This document shows positions 48,650 through 58,361 of a stretch of 58,390 nt of DNA, in pieces. The notes below the pieces were generated by a model, which saw only the letters and a list, made by a program, of their open reading frames with translations, was not told the DNA's origin and did no database searches. The translations under genes were made by a program, and so were the position numbers. Source of the stretch: Bacillus altitudinis 41KF2b (GTDB lineage: Bacteria > Bacillota > Bacilli > Bacillales > Bacillaceae); assembly GCF_000691145.1 (NCBI RefSeq), contig NZ_ASJC01000013.1:1-58390 (forward strand), given 5' to 3'. Numbering within the stretch: position 1 is the stretch's first letter; each line of letters starts with the position of its first letter.

Positions 48650-49585
48650 ATGGCAAATAAAAAGAAATTGATCTTGGATGTAGACACTGGAATTGATGAT
48701 GCGATTGGTATTTTGCTTGCAGTGAAAAGTAAGCGGTTTGATATGTTGGGGATCACAACGGTGTGCGGGAATGTGTCTGTTGAAGCGGCTACGTTGAATA
48801 CGTGTAAAGTGCTTGAGCTGGTTGAGGCAGAGGAAATCCCTGTCATCAAAGGTGCAGCGACGCCTCTTTTGAGAGCCCCTCATTATGAACATCGGGTGCA
48901 TGGGGAGGATGGAATTGGCGGCGCTTTAAAGGACGCCCGGCCTAAGAAGACCGCAGATGAAGGTTTTGCGCCTGATTTTATCATTGACCAAGTGCTGAAG
49001 TATTCGAAGCAGGTTACGCTCGTGTTGACAGGGCCGTTAACGAATTTAGCCCTTGCGGTAAAAAAATGCCCTGAGCTGATTCATCATGTGAAAGAAGTCA
49101 TTTTTATGGGGGGTGTCGTGCAGGGACAGGGGAATGTCACACCAGTTGCGGAATTTAATACATATGCAGATCCAGAAGCGGCGAAATTGGTGCTGGAGGC
49201 TGGTTTCCCTTCATTGACTCAAGTAGGGCTGGATGTCACGAGACAGGTCTTGTTAACGGATGAGAGAATTAATGCCATTCAAAATGAAACGTTAGCCAGT
49301 TATATCAGAGAGAGCACAAGCATTTACCGCCAGCGCTATTTTGAGCGGAATGGGGTGTGGGCATGTGCCATGCATGATCCGCTTGCTGTAAGTCTTGCAA
49401 TTGATAAACAACTTGTGAATACACAGGCTTTTCATGTAGAAGTGGAGACGAAGAGTGAGTTCTGCGATGGTCAAATGATATGTGATTTTCAGCACCAATG
49501 GGGAAAAGATCGCAATCTTCAAGTGTGTATGGATGTAGATGCTGAAGGGTTTTTTGATTTAATGATCAAAGTCTTGAATTCTTAA
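48650..49585 (+). CDS. Inosine-uridine nucleoside hydrolase
   Basis: A 311-residue enzyme. LILDVDTGIDDAIGILLA carries the DxDxGxDD calcium-binding motif, with GITTVCGNVSVEAATLNT and AMHDPLAVSLAID further on. It splits ribonucleosides into base and ribose. Start ATG after AAAGGAGAG. Stands before a RpiR-type regulator with a terminator in between. Confidence 0.92.
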   Translation: MANKKKLILDVDTGIDDAIGILLAVKSKRFDMLGITTVCGNVSVEAATLNTCKVLELVEAEEIPVIKGAATPLLRAPHYEHRVHGEDGIGGALKDARPKKTADEGFAPDFIIDQVLKYSKQVTLVLTGPLTNLALAVKKCPELIHHVKEVIFMGGVVQGQGNVTPVAEFNTYADPEAAKLVLEAGFPSLTQVGLDVTRQVLLTDERINAIQNETLASYIRESTSIYRQRYFERNGVWACAMHDPLAVSLAIDKQLVNTQAFHVEVETKSEFCDGQMICDFQHQWGKDRNLQVCMDVDAEGFFDLMIKVLNS

Positions 49586-49587
49586 AA

Positions 49588-49619
49588 AAGAAGTCTGTGC
49601 AAACAGGCTTCTTTTTTAT
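49588..49619 (+). terminator. Terminator of nucleoside hydrolase gene
   Basis: AAGAAGTCTGT-GCA-AACAGGCTTCTT hairpin followed by T-run. Confidence 0.85.
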
Positions 49620-49677
49620 AAGATGGGAACATGAGGAAATGTATGCGCTAACATGAATGAGGAAGGAGTGAAGTCAA

Positions 49678-50535
49678 TTGGCTTCTGTCAGTTTTAGTAG
49701 TATGGATAAGATAAGGGCAGCAAGCAGAGGATTGCCGCCAAAACTGAAAGCAATTGCTGAGCACATTACAAGTGAGCCCCGCGACATCATCCATTTGTCG
49801 ATTGTCGAGCTTGCCAAAAAGACAGCGAGCTCAGAGGCAACGATTTTTCGTCTTTGTAAAAGGCTTGGATTTGAGGGGTATCAAGATTTGAAGATTGCTA
49901 TTGCCCAGGAAATAGACCAAACGAAGCCTGATTATGTAGATGAAGAGATGAGTCTTGACGATGATACTGCCGTTTTTATGCAAAAGGTATTTCAGGCGAA
50001 CATCACTGCATTAAAGGATAGTTTTCAATTGTTGAATCCAGAAGATGTAGAAAAAGCCGTACAATTAATCCATGGGGCAGAGCGCTTAGAGTTTTATGGC
50101 AGTGGTGGGTCTGGCCTCATCGCCACAGATGCTTTCCACAAATTTATGAGAACAGGCATCAACTGTATTGTTCATACAGATTCTCACTTTCAAGCGATGT
50201 CGGCAGGTCTGCTTGATCAAAAGAGCACAGTGCTTGGTATATCTCATTCTGGTCGAAATAAGGATTTACTGGATGCGATGAAAACAGCCAAGCAAAAAGG
50301 AGCGAAAACCATTGGCATTACAAGCTATCAGCGTTCTCCATTGAGTCAGCTTGCAGATGTCACGCTGTATACATCAACGCAAGAAACGGCTTTCCGAACG
50401 GAAGCGATGTCTGCTAGGCTTGCTCAGCTTACTGTGATTGATGTGCTATATTTTGCGCTTGCACATTTAAGGCAGCAGGAAACATTAACAAACTTAAAGC
50501 AAATGAGAGAAACCATCTCTCAAAAAAGAGTGTAA
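49678..50535 (+). CDS. RpiR/MurR-family regulator (probable gluconate operon regulator)
   Basis: A 285-residue regulator starting at TTG 49678 after GGAAGGAG. N-terminal helix-turn-helix about 20-75 (SIVELAKKTASSEATIFRLCKRLGF) and SIS sugar-phosphate domain about 120-250 (RLEFYGSGGSGLIATDAFHKF, VLGISHSGRNKDLLDAM). It precedes gluconate kinase and permease, so it likely senses 6-phosphogluconate, replacing the GntR-type repressor of B. subtilis. Confidence 0.88.
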   Translation: MASVSFSSMDKIRAASRGLPPKLKAIAEHITSEPRDIIHLSIVELAKKTASSEATIFRLCKRLGFEGYQDLKIAIAQEIDQTKPDYVDEEMSLDDDTAVFMQKVFQANITALKDSFQLLNPEDVEKAVQLIHGAERLEFYGSGGSGLIATDAFHKFMRTGINCIVHTDSHFQAMSAGLLDQKSTVLGISHSGRNKDLLDAMKTAKQKGAKTIGITSYQRSPLSQLADVTLYTSTQETAFRTEAMSARLAQLTVIDVLYFALAHLRQQETLTNLKQMRETISQKRV

Positions 50536-50720
50536 TGGTTTCAAAAATAAATTTTTCTATTAGTGAAAAATGCTGTTGTGGTAACGATTCTAAGGTTTTA
50601 AATGAAAATTATTTTCTTTTTGATCGTTGAATGTCGAAAAAAATATTCCTATAATGGGATTTATCAGGTACACCGGCACCACGACACTTTATTTCAAATC
50701 AATGATTGGGCGTGATACAG
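50536..50720 (+). promoter_or_regulatory. Leader of gntK-gntP with possible operator
   Basis: An inverted AT-rich block GAAAATTATTTTC lies at 50603-50615, a form often bound by RpiR-type proteins. TTGTGG..TAACGATTC precedes it at 50574. The 67-codon frame here is not supported. Confidence 0.4.
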
Positions 50721-52265
50721 ATGAAGGGAAACCAGGCGGTAATTGGTTTGGATATTGGAACAACAAGTACAAAGGCGGTTCTATTTGGACCACAGGGGAA
50801 AGTCATATCAAAACATTCTGTTCCTTATGACCTCATTCACCCCCAGCCAGCATGGGTTGAGCAGAACCCTGAACATATTTTAGATGCTGTGATTGCGAGT
50901 GTAAGAGGCGCCTTGACGAAAGCAGCATTTGATGCAAAAAACCTCATAGGTGTGGGAATTAGTACGGCGATGCATTCCTTAATCGTCATGGATGAGAATG
51001 GAAAAGCATTAACAAACAGTATCATTTGGGCTGATAACAGAAGTGCAGAACAAGCGAAACGAATCATAACGGACTTAGATGGCTTTCAAATTTATAAAAG
51101 AACCGGAACACCGATCCATCCAATGTCACCGCTTTCAAAAATACGATGGATCAAGGAAGTGACACCTGACGTCTTCAATCAGGCAGCAAAATTCATTTCC
51201 ATCAAAGAGTATGTTCTTTATCATTTCTTCGGTCAGTATGTGGTCGATTATTCAATTGCATCAGCAACAGGACTGTTCCGATTGGAAACGCTTCAATGGG
51301 ACGAGGAGGCCCTACGTATTGCAGGAATTCAGGTGAATCAGCTGTCTGAACTTGTTCCAACGACGCATCAGCTGCGTGGGCTTCAGCCAGAAATTGCGCT
51401 GCGAATGGGCATTGAAGAAGATACACCATTTGTTGTGGGTGCGAATGACGGTGTCCTAGCGAATCTTGGTGTAGGTGCGATTGGCAAAGGTGAGGTAGCA
51501 GTCACGATTGGGACAAGTGGTGCAGTACGTACAGTCGTAGATCAGCCGATTACAGATGAGCAATCAAGAACATTTTGCTATGCATTGACGGACAAGCACT
51601 GGGTAGTCGGAGGACCGACCAATAACGGCGGGATTATGCTGAGATGGCTGAAGGATGAATTTGGGTCGTCAGAGGTGGAGGTAGCGAAGCGTCTAGGTGT
51701 AGACCCTTACGATCTGATGATTGATATTGCAGAGAAGGTTCCAGCTGGCTCAGAAGGACTGCTGTTTCTACCATTTTTAACAGGTGAGCGTGCACCTTAT
51801 TGGAATCCAAACGCAAGAGGCACGTTCTTCGGGATTGGTCTTCAGCATAAGCGCGAGCACTTTATTAGAGCCGTGTTAGAAGGCGTCATTATGAGTGTAT
51901 TCTCGATCGGTGTGGCACTAAGAGATTTAACAGGTCCAGCGAAGGATGTCAGGGCTTCTGGTGGATTTGCGAGATCCCCTCTATGGCGACAGATTTTGGC
52001 AGATACGATGGGTAGAGAAGTGCTCGTTCCAGAAAGCTATGAGGCTTCCGCACTTGGGGCGGCTGTCCTTGCACTTCATAGTTTAGGTCATATGGAAGAG
52101 ATAGAAGAGGTGCAGGAATGGATTCGTATTTCTGCCCGCCATGAACCAAATATGAAGAACAACGAAACATACATAGAGCTATTTTATTTATATGAGCGTC
52201 TCTATGACAAACTGAAGGATGAATTTGATGTCATTAGTGCGTTGCAATTAAAACAAAATCGTTAA
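50721..52265 (+). CDS. gntK: Gluconate kinase (FGGY family)
   Basis: A 514-residue kinase. ATG 50721 gives MKGNQAVIGLDIGTTSTKAV, the FGGY N-terminal phosphate-binding motif. Other signatures: VGANDGVLANLGVGAIGKGE, then VAVTIGTSGAVRTV, and ASGGFARSPLWRQILAD. It phosphorylates gluconate to 6-phosphogluconate. Followed by a GntP permease 25 bp downstream. Confidence 0.92.
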   Translation: MKGNQAVIGLDIGTTSTKAVLFGPQGKVISKHSVPYDLIHPQPAWVEQNPEHILDAVIASVRGALTKAAFDAKNLIGVGISTAMHSLIVMDENGKALTNSIIWADNRSAEQAKRIITDLDGFQIYKRTGTPIHPMSPLSKIRWIKEVTPDVFNQAAKFISIKEYVLYHFFGQYVVDYSIASATGLFRLETLQWDEEALRIAGIQVNQLSELVPTTHQLRGLQPEIALRMGIEEDTPFVVGANDGVLANLGVGAIGKGEVAVTIGTSGAVRTVVDQPITDEQSRTFCYALTDKHWVVGGPTNNGGIMLRWLKDEFGSSEVEVAKRLGVDPYDLMIDIAEKVPAGSEGLLFLPFLTGERAPYWNPNARGTFFGIGLQHKREHFIRAVLEGVIMSVFSIGVALRDLTGPAKDVRASGGFARSPLWRQILADTMGREVLVPESYEASALGAAVLALHSLGHMEEIEEVQEWIRISARHEPNMKNNETYIELFYLYERLYDKLKDEFDVISALQLKQNR

Positions 52266-52289
52266 ACATCGGGGAAAAGGTGGGAGAAC

Positions 52290-53618
52290 ATGCTTTTATT
52301 CATTGTGATTGCGGCGATTGTCCTTTTACTCATTCTCATTACAGTCGCTAAGTTGAATCCGTTTGTGAGTTTGATTATTACCTCTATGCTAGTAGGTTTT
52401 GCTACAGGAATGGATTTACAGGAAATCATTCAATCGATTAAAACGGGATTAGGGAACACGTTATCATTACTGGCGATAGTGCTAGCGCTTGGGACCATGC
52501 TTGGGAAAATGATGGCCGAGTCAGGGGGCGCTGAGCGGATCGCTCAAACACTCATCAGTCGTTTTGGGACGAAGAATGTGCATTGGGCGATGATGTTTGT
52601 AGCCTTTATCGTGGGGATACCTGTCTTTTTCCAGGTCGGATTTGTTCTTCTCATTCCTTTACTCTTTACCATTGCGATTGAAACGGGCATTTCGCTTGTG
52701 ACGATTGGGATTTCATTAATCGCAGGCTTGTCTGTTGTGCATGGGTTAGTCCCGCCTCATCCAGCTGCAATGGCAGCAGTAGGCATCTATCATGCCAACG
52801 TGGGGAAAACGATTTTCTTTTCAATCATCGTCGGTTTGCCAACAGCTATTATTGCTGGACCGTTGTATGGTAAGTGGATTGGAAAACGAATATATAAACC
52901 AGTTCCAGAGCTGCTCAGAAAGCAATTCACGGAACGACATGCTGATCGGAAGCTTCCTGGTTTTGCGAATACGATGTTTACCATTTTGGTGCCGGTCATT
53001 CTTATGTTGCTTGCCACGTTGGCGGACATTATTTTGCCAGAGGATAGTATGTGGTATCAGATGTTCAAGTACATTGGAGATCCCATAACAGCTTTATTGA
53101 TTGCGACAGTGTATTCTTTCTTTAGTCTTGGCTTTATACAAGGGATGAGCCGTGACCGAGTGCTGTCATTTAGTAATGAATGTTTGGGACCGATCGCTTC
53201 CATTCTGCTTGTGATTGGTGCAGGCGGAGCGTTCAATAATGTACTGATCGATTCAGGTGTTGGGGATTATATTGCTGATTTAGCCAAACACTCCCCAATC
53301 TCACCGATTTTACTTAGCTGGCTAATTGCTGCGGTTATTCGTGTGGCAACAGGATCTGCTACAGTATCCATGATGACAGCGGCCGGAATTGTAGCCCCAA
53401 TCGCTGCATCCATGCCGGATGTGAGCAGAGAGCTGCTTGTTTTAGCAACAGGAGCGGGTTCACTGATTTTGTCTCATGTCAATGATTCTGGTTTTTGGCT
53501 GATCAAAGAGTATTTTGGTATGACCATTAAAGAGACGTTCTTGACATGGACGGCTATGGAGACCATCATTTCCGTTAGCGCCATTGCATTTATTATGATC
53601 ATTAATATGTTTATATAA
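52290..53618 (+). CDS. gntP: Gluconate permease GntP
   Basis: A 442-residue, 12-14-segment proton symporter. GIPVFFQVGFVLLIPLLFTI, VPPHPAAMAAVGIYHANVG and RVATGSATVSMMTAAGI are GntP signatures. Start ATG after AGGTGGGAG. Works with gntK; no gntZ (6-phosphogluconate dehydrogenase) follows here, unlike in B. subtilis gntRKPZ. Confidence 0.93.
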   Translation: MLLFIVIAAIVLLLILITVAKLNPFVSLIITSMLVGFATGMDLQEIIQSIKTGLGNTLSLLAIVLALGTMLGKMMAESGGAERIAQTLISRFGTKNVHWAMMFVAFIVGIPVFFQVGFVLLIPLLFTIAIETGISLVTIGISLIAGLSVVHGLVPPHPAAMAAVGIYHANVGKTIFFSIIVGLPTAIIAGPLYGKWIGKRIYKPVPELLRKQFTERHADRKLPGFANTMFTILVPVILMLLATLADIILPEDSMWYQMFKYIGDPITALLIATVYSFFSLGFIQGMSRDRVLSFSNECLGPIASILLVIGAGGAFNNVLIDSGVGDYIADLAKHSPISPILLSWLIAAVIRVATGSATVSMMTAAGIVAPIAASMPDVSRELLVLATGAGSLILSHVNDSGFWLIKEYFGMTIKETFLTWTAMETIISVSAIAFIMIINMFI

Positions 53619-53625
53619 CGGCACA

Positions 53626-53657
53626 ACAGCTCAATTCTTCGGGATTGGGCTGTTTTT
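53626..53657 (+). terminator. Terminator of gntK-gntP
   Basis: ACAGCTCAATT and GATTGGGCTGT (G-T pairs) around CTTCGG, followed by T-run. Confidence 0.85.
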
Positions 53658-53724
53658 GGCTTGTTGTTATGCCGCTTTTGACAATTTAGGATAAAATAAT
53701 GATATTGAGCTATGGGAGGCGGAC

Positions 53725-54828
53725 ATGATCGAACCTTTAAAACATGTATATAATGAACCATTTATTCAACATTTAGCAGAAAAACTTGCGCAAGCGTCAA
53801 CTGTATTTGATGCTGATCACTTTCAGCAGCTCGTGTTTCAAGAGGATTGGGAGCAGCTGGAGTTAAAAGGACGAATGAGAAGAGTGACTGAATCGATGCA
53901 CGCTTGTCTGCCTGAGGATTATGAGAAGGCAATCGATGTACTGCGTCAGACAGCACCGCATTTTACAGGGCTCAGTGCGCTCGTATTTCCAGACTACGTC
54001 GAGACATATGGTGTTGACCATTGGGATATCTCGATCAAAACACTTGAATTCTTTACACCGTTTTCCACTGCTGAATTTGCCGTTCGACCTTTTCTCATAC
54101 AAGATCAAGAGAAAATGCTGGCGCAGATGCTTGTGTGGTCACAGGATCAAAATGAACATATTCGCCGTCTCGCTAGTGAAGGATGCAGGCCTCGTTTGCC
54201 GTGGGGATTATCCGTCCCTGCGCTGAAAAAGGACCCTTCTGTCACGCTGCCCATTTTGGAAAACTTGAAGTCAGATTCGGCCAAGTATGTGCAAAAAAGT
54301 GTAGCGAATCATTTAAATGATATTTCTGCAATTCAGCCAGACCTCATGAAGCAAATGGTCAAAAGCTGGTATGGAACCAATGAACATACAAACTGGATTG
54401 TCAAACATGCATCCCGTACGTTATTGAAAAAAGGCGATCCAGATATCATGGCTTTATTTGGCTATGGAGATGATCCGTCTATCCAAGTAATGGATTTGAA
54501 GGTGATGCAAGACCCCGTTCGTATTGGAGAGAAGCTGACCTTTCATTTTATTCTTCAGGCAGATAAGCCATTAAAGCTGCGCGTAGAGTATGCTGTTGAT
54601 TACGTGAAAGCTCGTGGTACACGCAATCAAAAGGTATTTAAAATCACAGAATTTGAAACAGGATCGACGCTGCATAGAGAATTTGTCCGGTCACAGTCGT
54701 TTCAAAATATGACAACGAGAAAGCACTATGAGGGCATTCATACATTAACCATCATCATCAACGGCATCCCAAAAGCGTCTGTCGATTTCGAAGTCACAGC
54801 AGCTGCTCATGAAAAAACCCGCCACTGA
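53725..54828 (+). CDS. alkC: AlkC-type DNA alkylation repair glycosylase
   Basis: A 367-residue HEAT-repeat DNA glycosylase removing 3-methyladenine-type lesions. The N-terminal HEAT domain spans about 1-260 with EGCRPRLPWGLSVPALKKD, the characteristic AlkC/AlkD substrate groove motif. The C-terminal about 100 residues (PVRIGEKLTFHFILQADKPL) form an Ig-like domain seen only in AlkC. Start after GGGAGGCGG. The last codons (KTRH stop) lie inside its terminator hairpin. Confidence 0.85.
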   Translation: MIEPLKHVYNEPFIQHLAEKLAQASTVFDADHFQQLVFQEDWEQLELKGRMRRVTESMHACLPEDYEKAIDVLRQTAPHFTGLSALVFPDYVETYGVDHWDISIKTLEFFTPFSTAEFAVRPFLIQDQEKMLAQMLVWSQDQNEHIRRLASEGCRPRLPWGLSVPALKKDPSVTLPILENLKSDSAKYVQKSVANHLNDISAIQPDLMKQMVKSWYGTNEHTNWIVKHASRTLLKKGDPDIMALFGYGDDPSIQVMDLKVMQDPVRIGEKLTFHFILQADKPLKLRVEYAVDYVKARGTRNQKVFKITEFETGSTLHREFVRSQSFQNMTTRKHYEGIHTLTIIINGIPKASVDFEVTAAAHEKTRH

Positions 54829-54834
54829 GGCGGG
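54817..54834 (+). terminator. alkC terminator hairpin, gene-proximal copy (no U-tract)
   Basis: ACCCGCCACTGAGGCGGG; includes the alkC stop codon. The same 18 bp recur at 55134-55151. Here GTGTTG follows instead of T-run. Confidence 0.75.
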
Positions 54835-54837
54835 GTG

Positions 54838-54921
54838 TTGACTGAGGAAGAAGTCACGGCTGTTCATACAAACGTATTGAAAGCATTAGAAGATACGTAT
54901 CAAGCCGTCTTGCGCGGATAA
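54838..54921 (+). pseudogene. Displaced 3' end of pheT (Phe-tRNA synthetase beta subunit)
   Basis: The frame reads LTEEEVTAVHTNVLKALEDT followed by YQAVLRG and a stop, with no start. It lines up with the C-terminal end of bacterial PheT (E. coli: TLEEEE..., ALKERFQASLRD). Its own-looking terminator follows at 54926-54956. The segment appears to have come here together with repeat copy 2; the shared ACTGAGG at the left junction may have helped. Confidence 0.7.
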
Positions 54922-54925
54922 TCAA

Positions 54926-54956
54926 AAGAGCTATCGCTTTATGGGCGATAGCTCTT
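54926..54956 (+). terminator. Terminator carried with the pheT fragment
   Basis: AAGAGCTATCGC and GCGATAGCTCTT form a 12-bp hairpin between the pheT end and the repeat. Confidence 0.75.
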
Positions 54957-55132
54957 AGCGTGTAGACAAACCCTCGCATTCTTTGTCAGTCCTGCGTGCT
55001 GGTGCTCACGAATGTCAAATTCGCTCCGCGCCAGTACTCGTCCTTCCTAGGGCTGCAAAGGTTTTCTATCACGCTGAAAAGAAGACAAAGGGCTAAAATC
55101 AAGTTCATTTTAGCCCTTTGTCAACAATCTGA
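54957..55132 (+). repeat. Structured dispersed repeat, copy 2
   Basis: About 176 bp, same orientation and nearly the same sequence as 6492-6666. Differences cluster in the inner stem and preserve pairing: C-G pairs at two positions in copy 1 are T-A here (GTGCTGGTGC against GCGCCAGTAC), and a C-G/T-A change elsewhere becomes a G-T pair. The final 16-bp hairpin (55084-55122) is unchanged. Confidence 0.85.
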
Positions 55133-55133
55133 T

Positions 55134-55156
55134 ACCCGCCACTGAGGCGGGTTTTT
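55134..55156. terminator. alkC terminator hairpin, distal copy with U-tract
   Basis: The same 18 bp as 54817-54834 followed by TTTTT. It probably also ends the convergent permease transcript. Confidence 0.8.
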
Positions 55157-55165
55157 GCTTCGTTT

Positions 55166-56503
55166 CTAAGCTTTCTTTTTCATTAAAAATGAAGCAATGA
55201 TGGCGGCTGCTAAGAAACCGATGCTGATAATCGAGCTAGGTAAGTTCTCTGGTCTGAATAGGAACAGAACAAAACTGATACTGAGTACAAGACCAGCAAA
55301 TAAAGTGAAATACGGAAATAACCAAACTTTGAAATACGGCTCCTGCGGATATCTTGGACGCAGTTTCAAATGAGCCAGACAGATGCTGATCCAAATAAGA
55401 GAAACCGCAAAACCAGGGATAGCCAGCATATAGCTGAAAATTTGATCTGGGTACAAGTAAGCAAAGAATGTTCCGATTAAAAGAAACAGAACGGTCACCC
55501 ATAAACTTAAAATAGGTACACCTCTTTTGTTGACCTGTGCCAGCTTTTTTGGACCGCCGTCTGATTTAGATAGAGAATGAATCATTCTTGTCGTGCCGTA
55601 AATACCAGAGTTGGCGGCAGATAGAACGGCTGTAATTAAGACGAAATTAATGAAGTGAGAGGCACCTTGCATGCCAGCTGCTGAAAAGACTTGGACAAAA
55701 GGACTGTTATTCGGATCAATTTGATTCCAAGGAATGAGTCCACAAATAATCAAAATCGGCAGTGTGTAAAACAAGATGATGCGCCACATCATACTTTTGA
55801 CAACACCAGGTAACACCTTTTCTGCATCCTTTGTTTCTGTAATGGTCAGCCCGATCAATTCAGAGCCTCCATACGAGAAGATCACCACTAATAATGAGGC
55901 AAAGACAGCACCCCATCCGTTCGGGACAAAGTTTTGGTAATTGGTGAGAACAGGCGTGCTTTGTTCGCTCGGAATGATTCCAAATAATAATGCAGCACCG
56001 AGAATAATAAACACAATAATAACGAAAATCTTCATTCCAGCGAACCAAAACTCAATTTCACCAAAGTATTTTACATTATTTAAATTAATTCCGATGACTA
56101 AGAGCGAGCAAAGTAAACATAAAGACCATAAAGGTACGTTTGGCATCCAATATTGAAGTAAACTCCCCGCTGCAATGATTTCAATGACACATACAGTGAG
56201 CCACATAAAACAGTAAACCCATCCGACAACAAATGAAAAACGTTGACCAAGCGCAATCTGTATGAGGTCGCGAAGGTTATTCCCCGGGTAGACGATGGCC
56301 ATTTCAGCTAAAGCCGCCATGACAATGAGAAGAAGCAATCCAGCAAATACATAGGAAAAGATAACTCCAGGACCTGCTAAGCCGATTGTATCGGCACTTC
56401 CTTTAAAGATTCCTGTACCAATGACCCCGCCCATCGCAATCATGCGAATATGACGCGGCGATAAAAGCTTTTTTAATTCGTGTTGTTCCTGATTCGCGCT
56501 CAT
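55166..56503 (-). CDS. Amino-acid permease (YbxG/YbgF-like)
   Basis: A 445-residue, 12-segment member of the amino acid/polyamine/organocation superfamily. TM1 region: MIAMGGVIGTGIFKGSADTI. FSYGGSELIGLTITETKDAE in TM6 follows the family pattern. Similar to B. subtilis YbxG, YbgF and related transporters; exact substrate not predictable. Start ATG after AAAAAGGAG. Confidence 0.85.
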   Translation of the reverse strand: MSANQEQHELKKLLSPRHIRMIAMGGVIGTGIFKGSADTIGLAGPGVIFSYVFAGLLLLIVMAALAEMAIVYPGNNLRDLIQIALGQRFSFVVGWVYCFMWLTVCVIEIIAAGSLLQYWMPNVPLWSLCLLCSLLVIGINLNNVKYFGEIEFWFAGMKIFVIIVFIILGAALLFGIIPSEQSTPVLTNYQNFVPNGWGAVFASLLVVIFSYGGSELIGLTITETKDAEKVLPGVVKSMMWRIILFYTLPILIICGLIPWNQIDPNNSPFVQVFSAAGMQGASHFINFVLITAVLSAANSGIYGTTRMIHSLSKSDGGPKKLAQVNKRGVPILSLWVTVLFLLIGTFFAYLYPDQIFSYMLAIPGFAVSLIWISICLAHLKLRPRYPQEPYFKVWLFPYFTLFAGLVLSISFVLFLFRPENLPSSIISIGFLAAAIIASFLMKKKA

Positions 56504-56703
56504 GACGTTCTCCTTTTTTAAAATGCTTATGTTCCATTTTCTTTTTTCGAGCGGTCAGTGTCAATATAAAAAAAGAGATTTTTCAGACAAAATAGGCGGT
56601 TGATTCTATCAAATGAGCCGTTTTCTTCCATAAATCTTTTCCATGACCCATCCCCAAAACCTAAAACTTCGTGAAAAAATGAACATTTGCCTTCATTCTG
56701 ACA

Positions 56704-56730
56704 TAAACAATTTTCAGTTTTTGTCGATAT
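56704..56730 (+). promoter_or_regulatory. Sigma-D promoter of the chemotaxis receptor gene
   Basis: TAAA, 15 bases, then GTCGATAT fits the sigma-D consensus (TAAA-N15-GCCGATAT) except one base. Located 90 bp ahead of the receptor start. Confidence 0.8.
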
Positions 56731-56821
56731 ATCTTTTGTATTACTAAAGTCCTAATAAAGAATTGTTTATAACTGTAAAATATTTCAAAAATGTATGAAA
56801 GAATGAAAGGAGTTATTGAAG

Positions 56822-58336
56822 ATGTTTATGAGAAAAGCAAGTGATTCATCGTCGGGAGCCCTTCTAAGTGAAAGCAGTCAATTAGTTCAACGAATTGAGA
56901 AGGGAGATTTTTCAGCCAGAATTGATACTGCTGCATTCTCTTTTAGTCAAACAATAGAAGCAGTGGCTCAAATAAATGAAGCGTTGCAAAAGATGCAAGA
57001 AGCGCAAGAAGATATTCATATGCGTATGAATTTAGTGACAAAAGCCATTCAAGTGGGTCTATGGGATATGACGGTTGTAGCAGGAGATCCTGTGAATCCA
57101 AAAAACGAATTCACATGGACGGATGATTTCCGCAGAATGCTAGGTTTCCAAAATGAAAACGATTTTCCGAATGTCTTAGACAGCTGGGCATCTCGAATTC
57201 ATCCAGATGAGCAGGAATACACCTTGAATGCATTCTCTACGCATTTATTGGATCATTCTGGCCGTACACCGTATGATATCGAGTATCGTCTGAAGTTGAA
57301 AAATGGCGATTATCGCTGGTTCAAAGCAACTGGAACGACGATTCGAGATCGAAATGGTGTACCTCTTCGTGTGGCAGGGGCTCTTTTTGATATTCATGAT
57401 CAGAAATTGAAAGAAGAAGAGCTGCAAGCATTCGTGACAAGATATGACTTGATCAACCGTGCGCTTGTGGAAGCGCCTTGGGATATGGTTGTAGAGGCTG
57501 GCGATCCTGTCAATCCAAACAATGAATTCTGGTGGTCTCCACAGTTTAGAAAAACGCTTGGTTTTACAGATGAAAAGGATTTCCCGAACGTGTTGAGCAG
57601 CTGGAGTGATCGTTTGCATCCTGAAGATAAAGAATCGGCTCTCCAAGCTTTTGCGGATCACTTAAATGACCATTCTGGCCGCACACCATTTGACATTGAT
57701 TATAGATTGCAGAGTAAAAATGGCGAGTATCGCTGGTATCATGCGGGCGGTGAAACCATTCGTGATGAGAAGGGTGTCCCTTTACGTGTCGCAGGAACGA
57801 TTCGTGATATTACGTTAGAAAAAAATAAAGAAAAAACAGCGAATGAAATGGCTTCTCAAGTAGAGCAGCTTTCAAGTTCTATTAGTGAAATGGTATCTGG
57901 CATCAGTTCTGTGACAAACCAAGCACAAGAGCTTGCTGTCGCTCAAGAGCAGTCAACGTCTGCTGCTAATCTGGCGAAAAACAGTGCAGATGAGACGAAG
58001 AACATTTCAGACTTAATCAAAGAAGTGGCAAACCAAACGAATCTGCTTGGTTTGAATGCCGCGATTGAAGCAGCAAGAGCAGGCGAGCAGGGACGCGGTT
58101 TCTCAGTCGTTGCCGATGAAGTGCGTAAGCTAGCGCTTCATAGTGCCAATGCGACAGAAAATATCGAATCTAGTTTAACTGAAATGAAAACACAAATCGA
58201 TCAAATTCTTGAAAATATCTCCAATATGACAGCTCTTACGCAAACACAGGCTGCTTTAACAGAGCAAGTGAACGCTTCAGTTGATGAAGTGAATCATATG
58301 TCTCAGCGTCTGGTGGCATATTCAAAGAGTATCTAA
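56822..58336 (+). CDS. Soluble methyl-accepting chemotaxis protein with two PAS domains
   Basis: A 504-residue protein without membrane segments; ATG 56822 follows AAAGGAG. Two PAS domains in tandem (about 70-200 and 205-325) are near copies of each other: [20 protein letters not shown] / [20 protein letters not shown] and [15 protein letters not shown] / [15 protein letters not shown]. The MCP signaling tip is [20 protein letters not shown]. Resembles cytoplasmic PAS receptors that sense oxygen or redox through cofactors. Expressed with motility by sigma D. Confidence 0.9.
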   Translation: MFMRKASDSSSGALLSESSQLVQRIEKGDFSARIDTAAFSFSQTIEAVAQINEALQKMQEAQEDIHMRMNLVTKAIQVGLWDMTVVAGDPVNPKNEFTWTDDFRRMLGFQNENDFPNVLDSWASRIHPDEQEYTLNAFSTHLLDHSGRTPYDIEYRLKLKNGDYRWFKATGTTIRDRNGVPLRVAGALFDIHDQKLKEEELQAFVTRYDLINRALVEAPWDMVVEAGDPVNPNNEFWWSPQFRKTLGFTDEKDFPNVLSSWSDRLHPEDKESALQAFADHLNDHSGRTPFDIDYRLQSKNGEYRWYHAGGETIRDEKGVPLRVAGTIRDITLEKNKEKTANEMASQVEQLSSSISEMVSGISSVTNQAQELAVAQEQSTSAANLAKNSADETKNISDLIKEVANQTNLLGLNAAIEAARAGEQGRGFSVVADEVRKLALHSANATENIESSLTEMKTQIDQILENISNMTALTQTQAALTEQVNASVDEVNHMSQRLVAYSKSI

Positions 58337-58361
58337 TGTCAAAAAACCGCCTTTTCATCAG

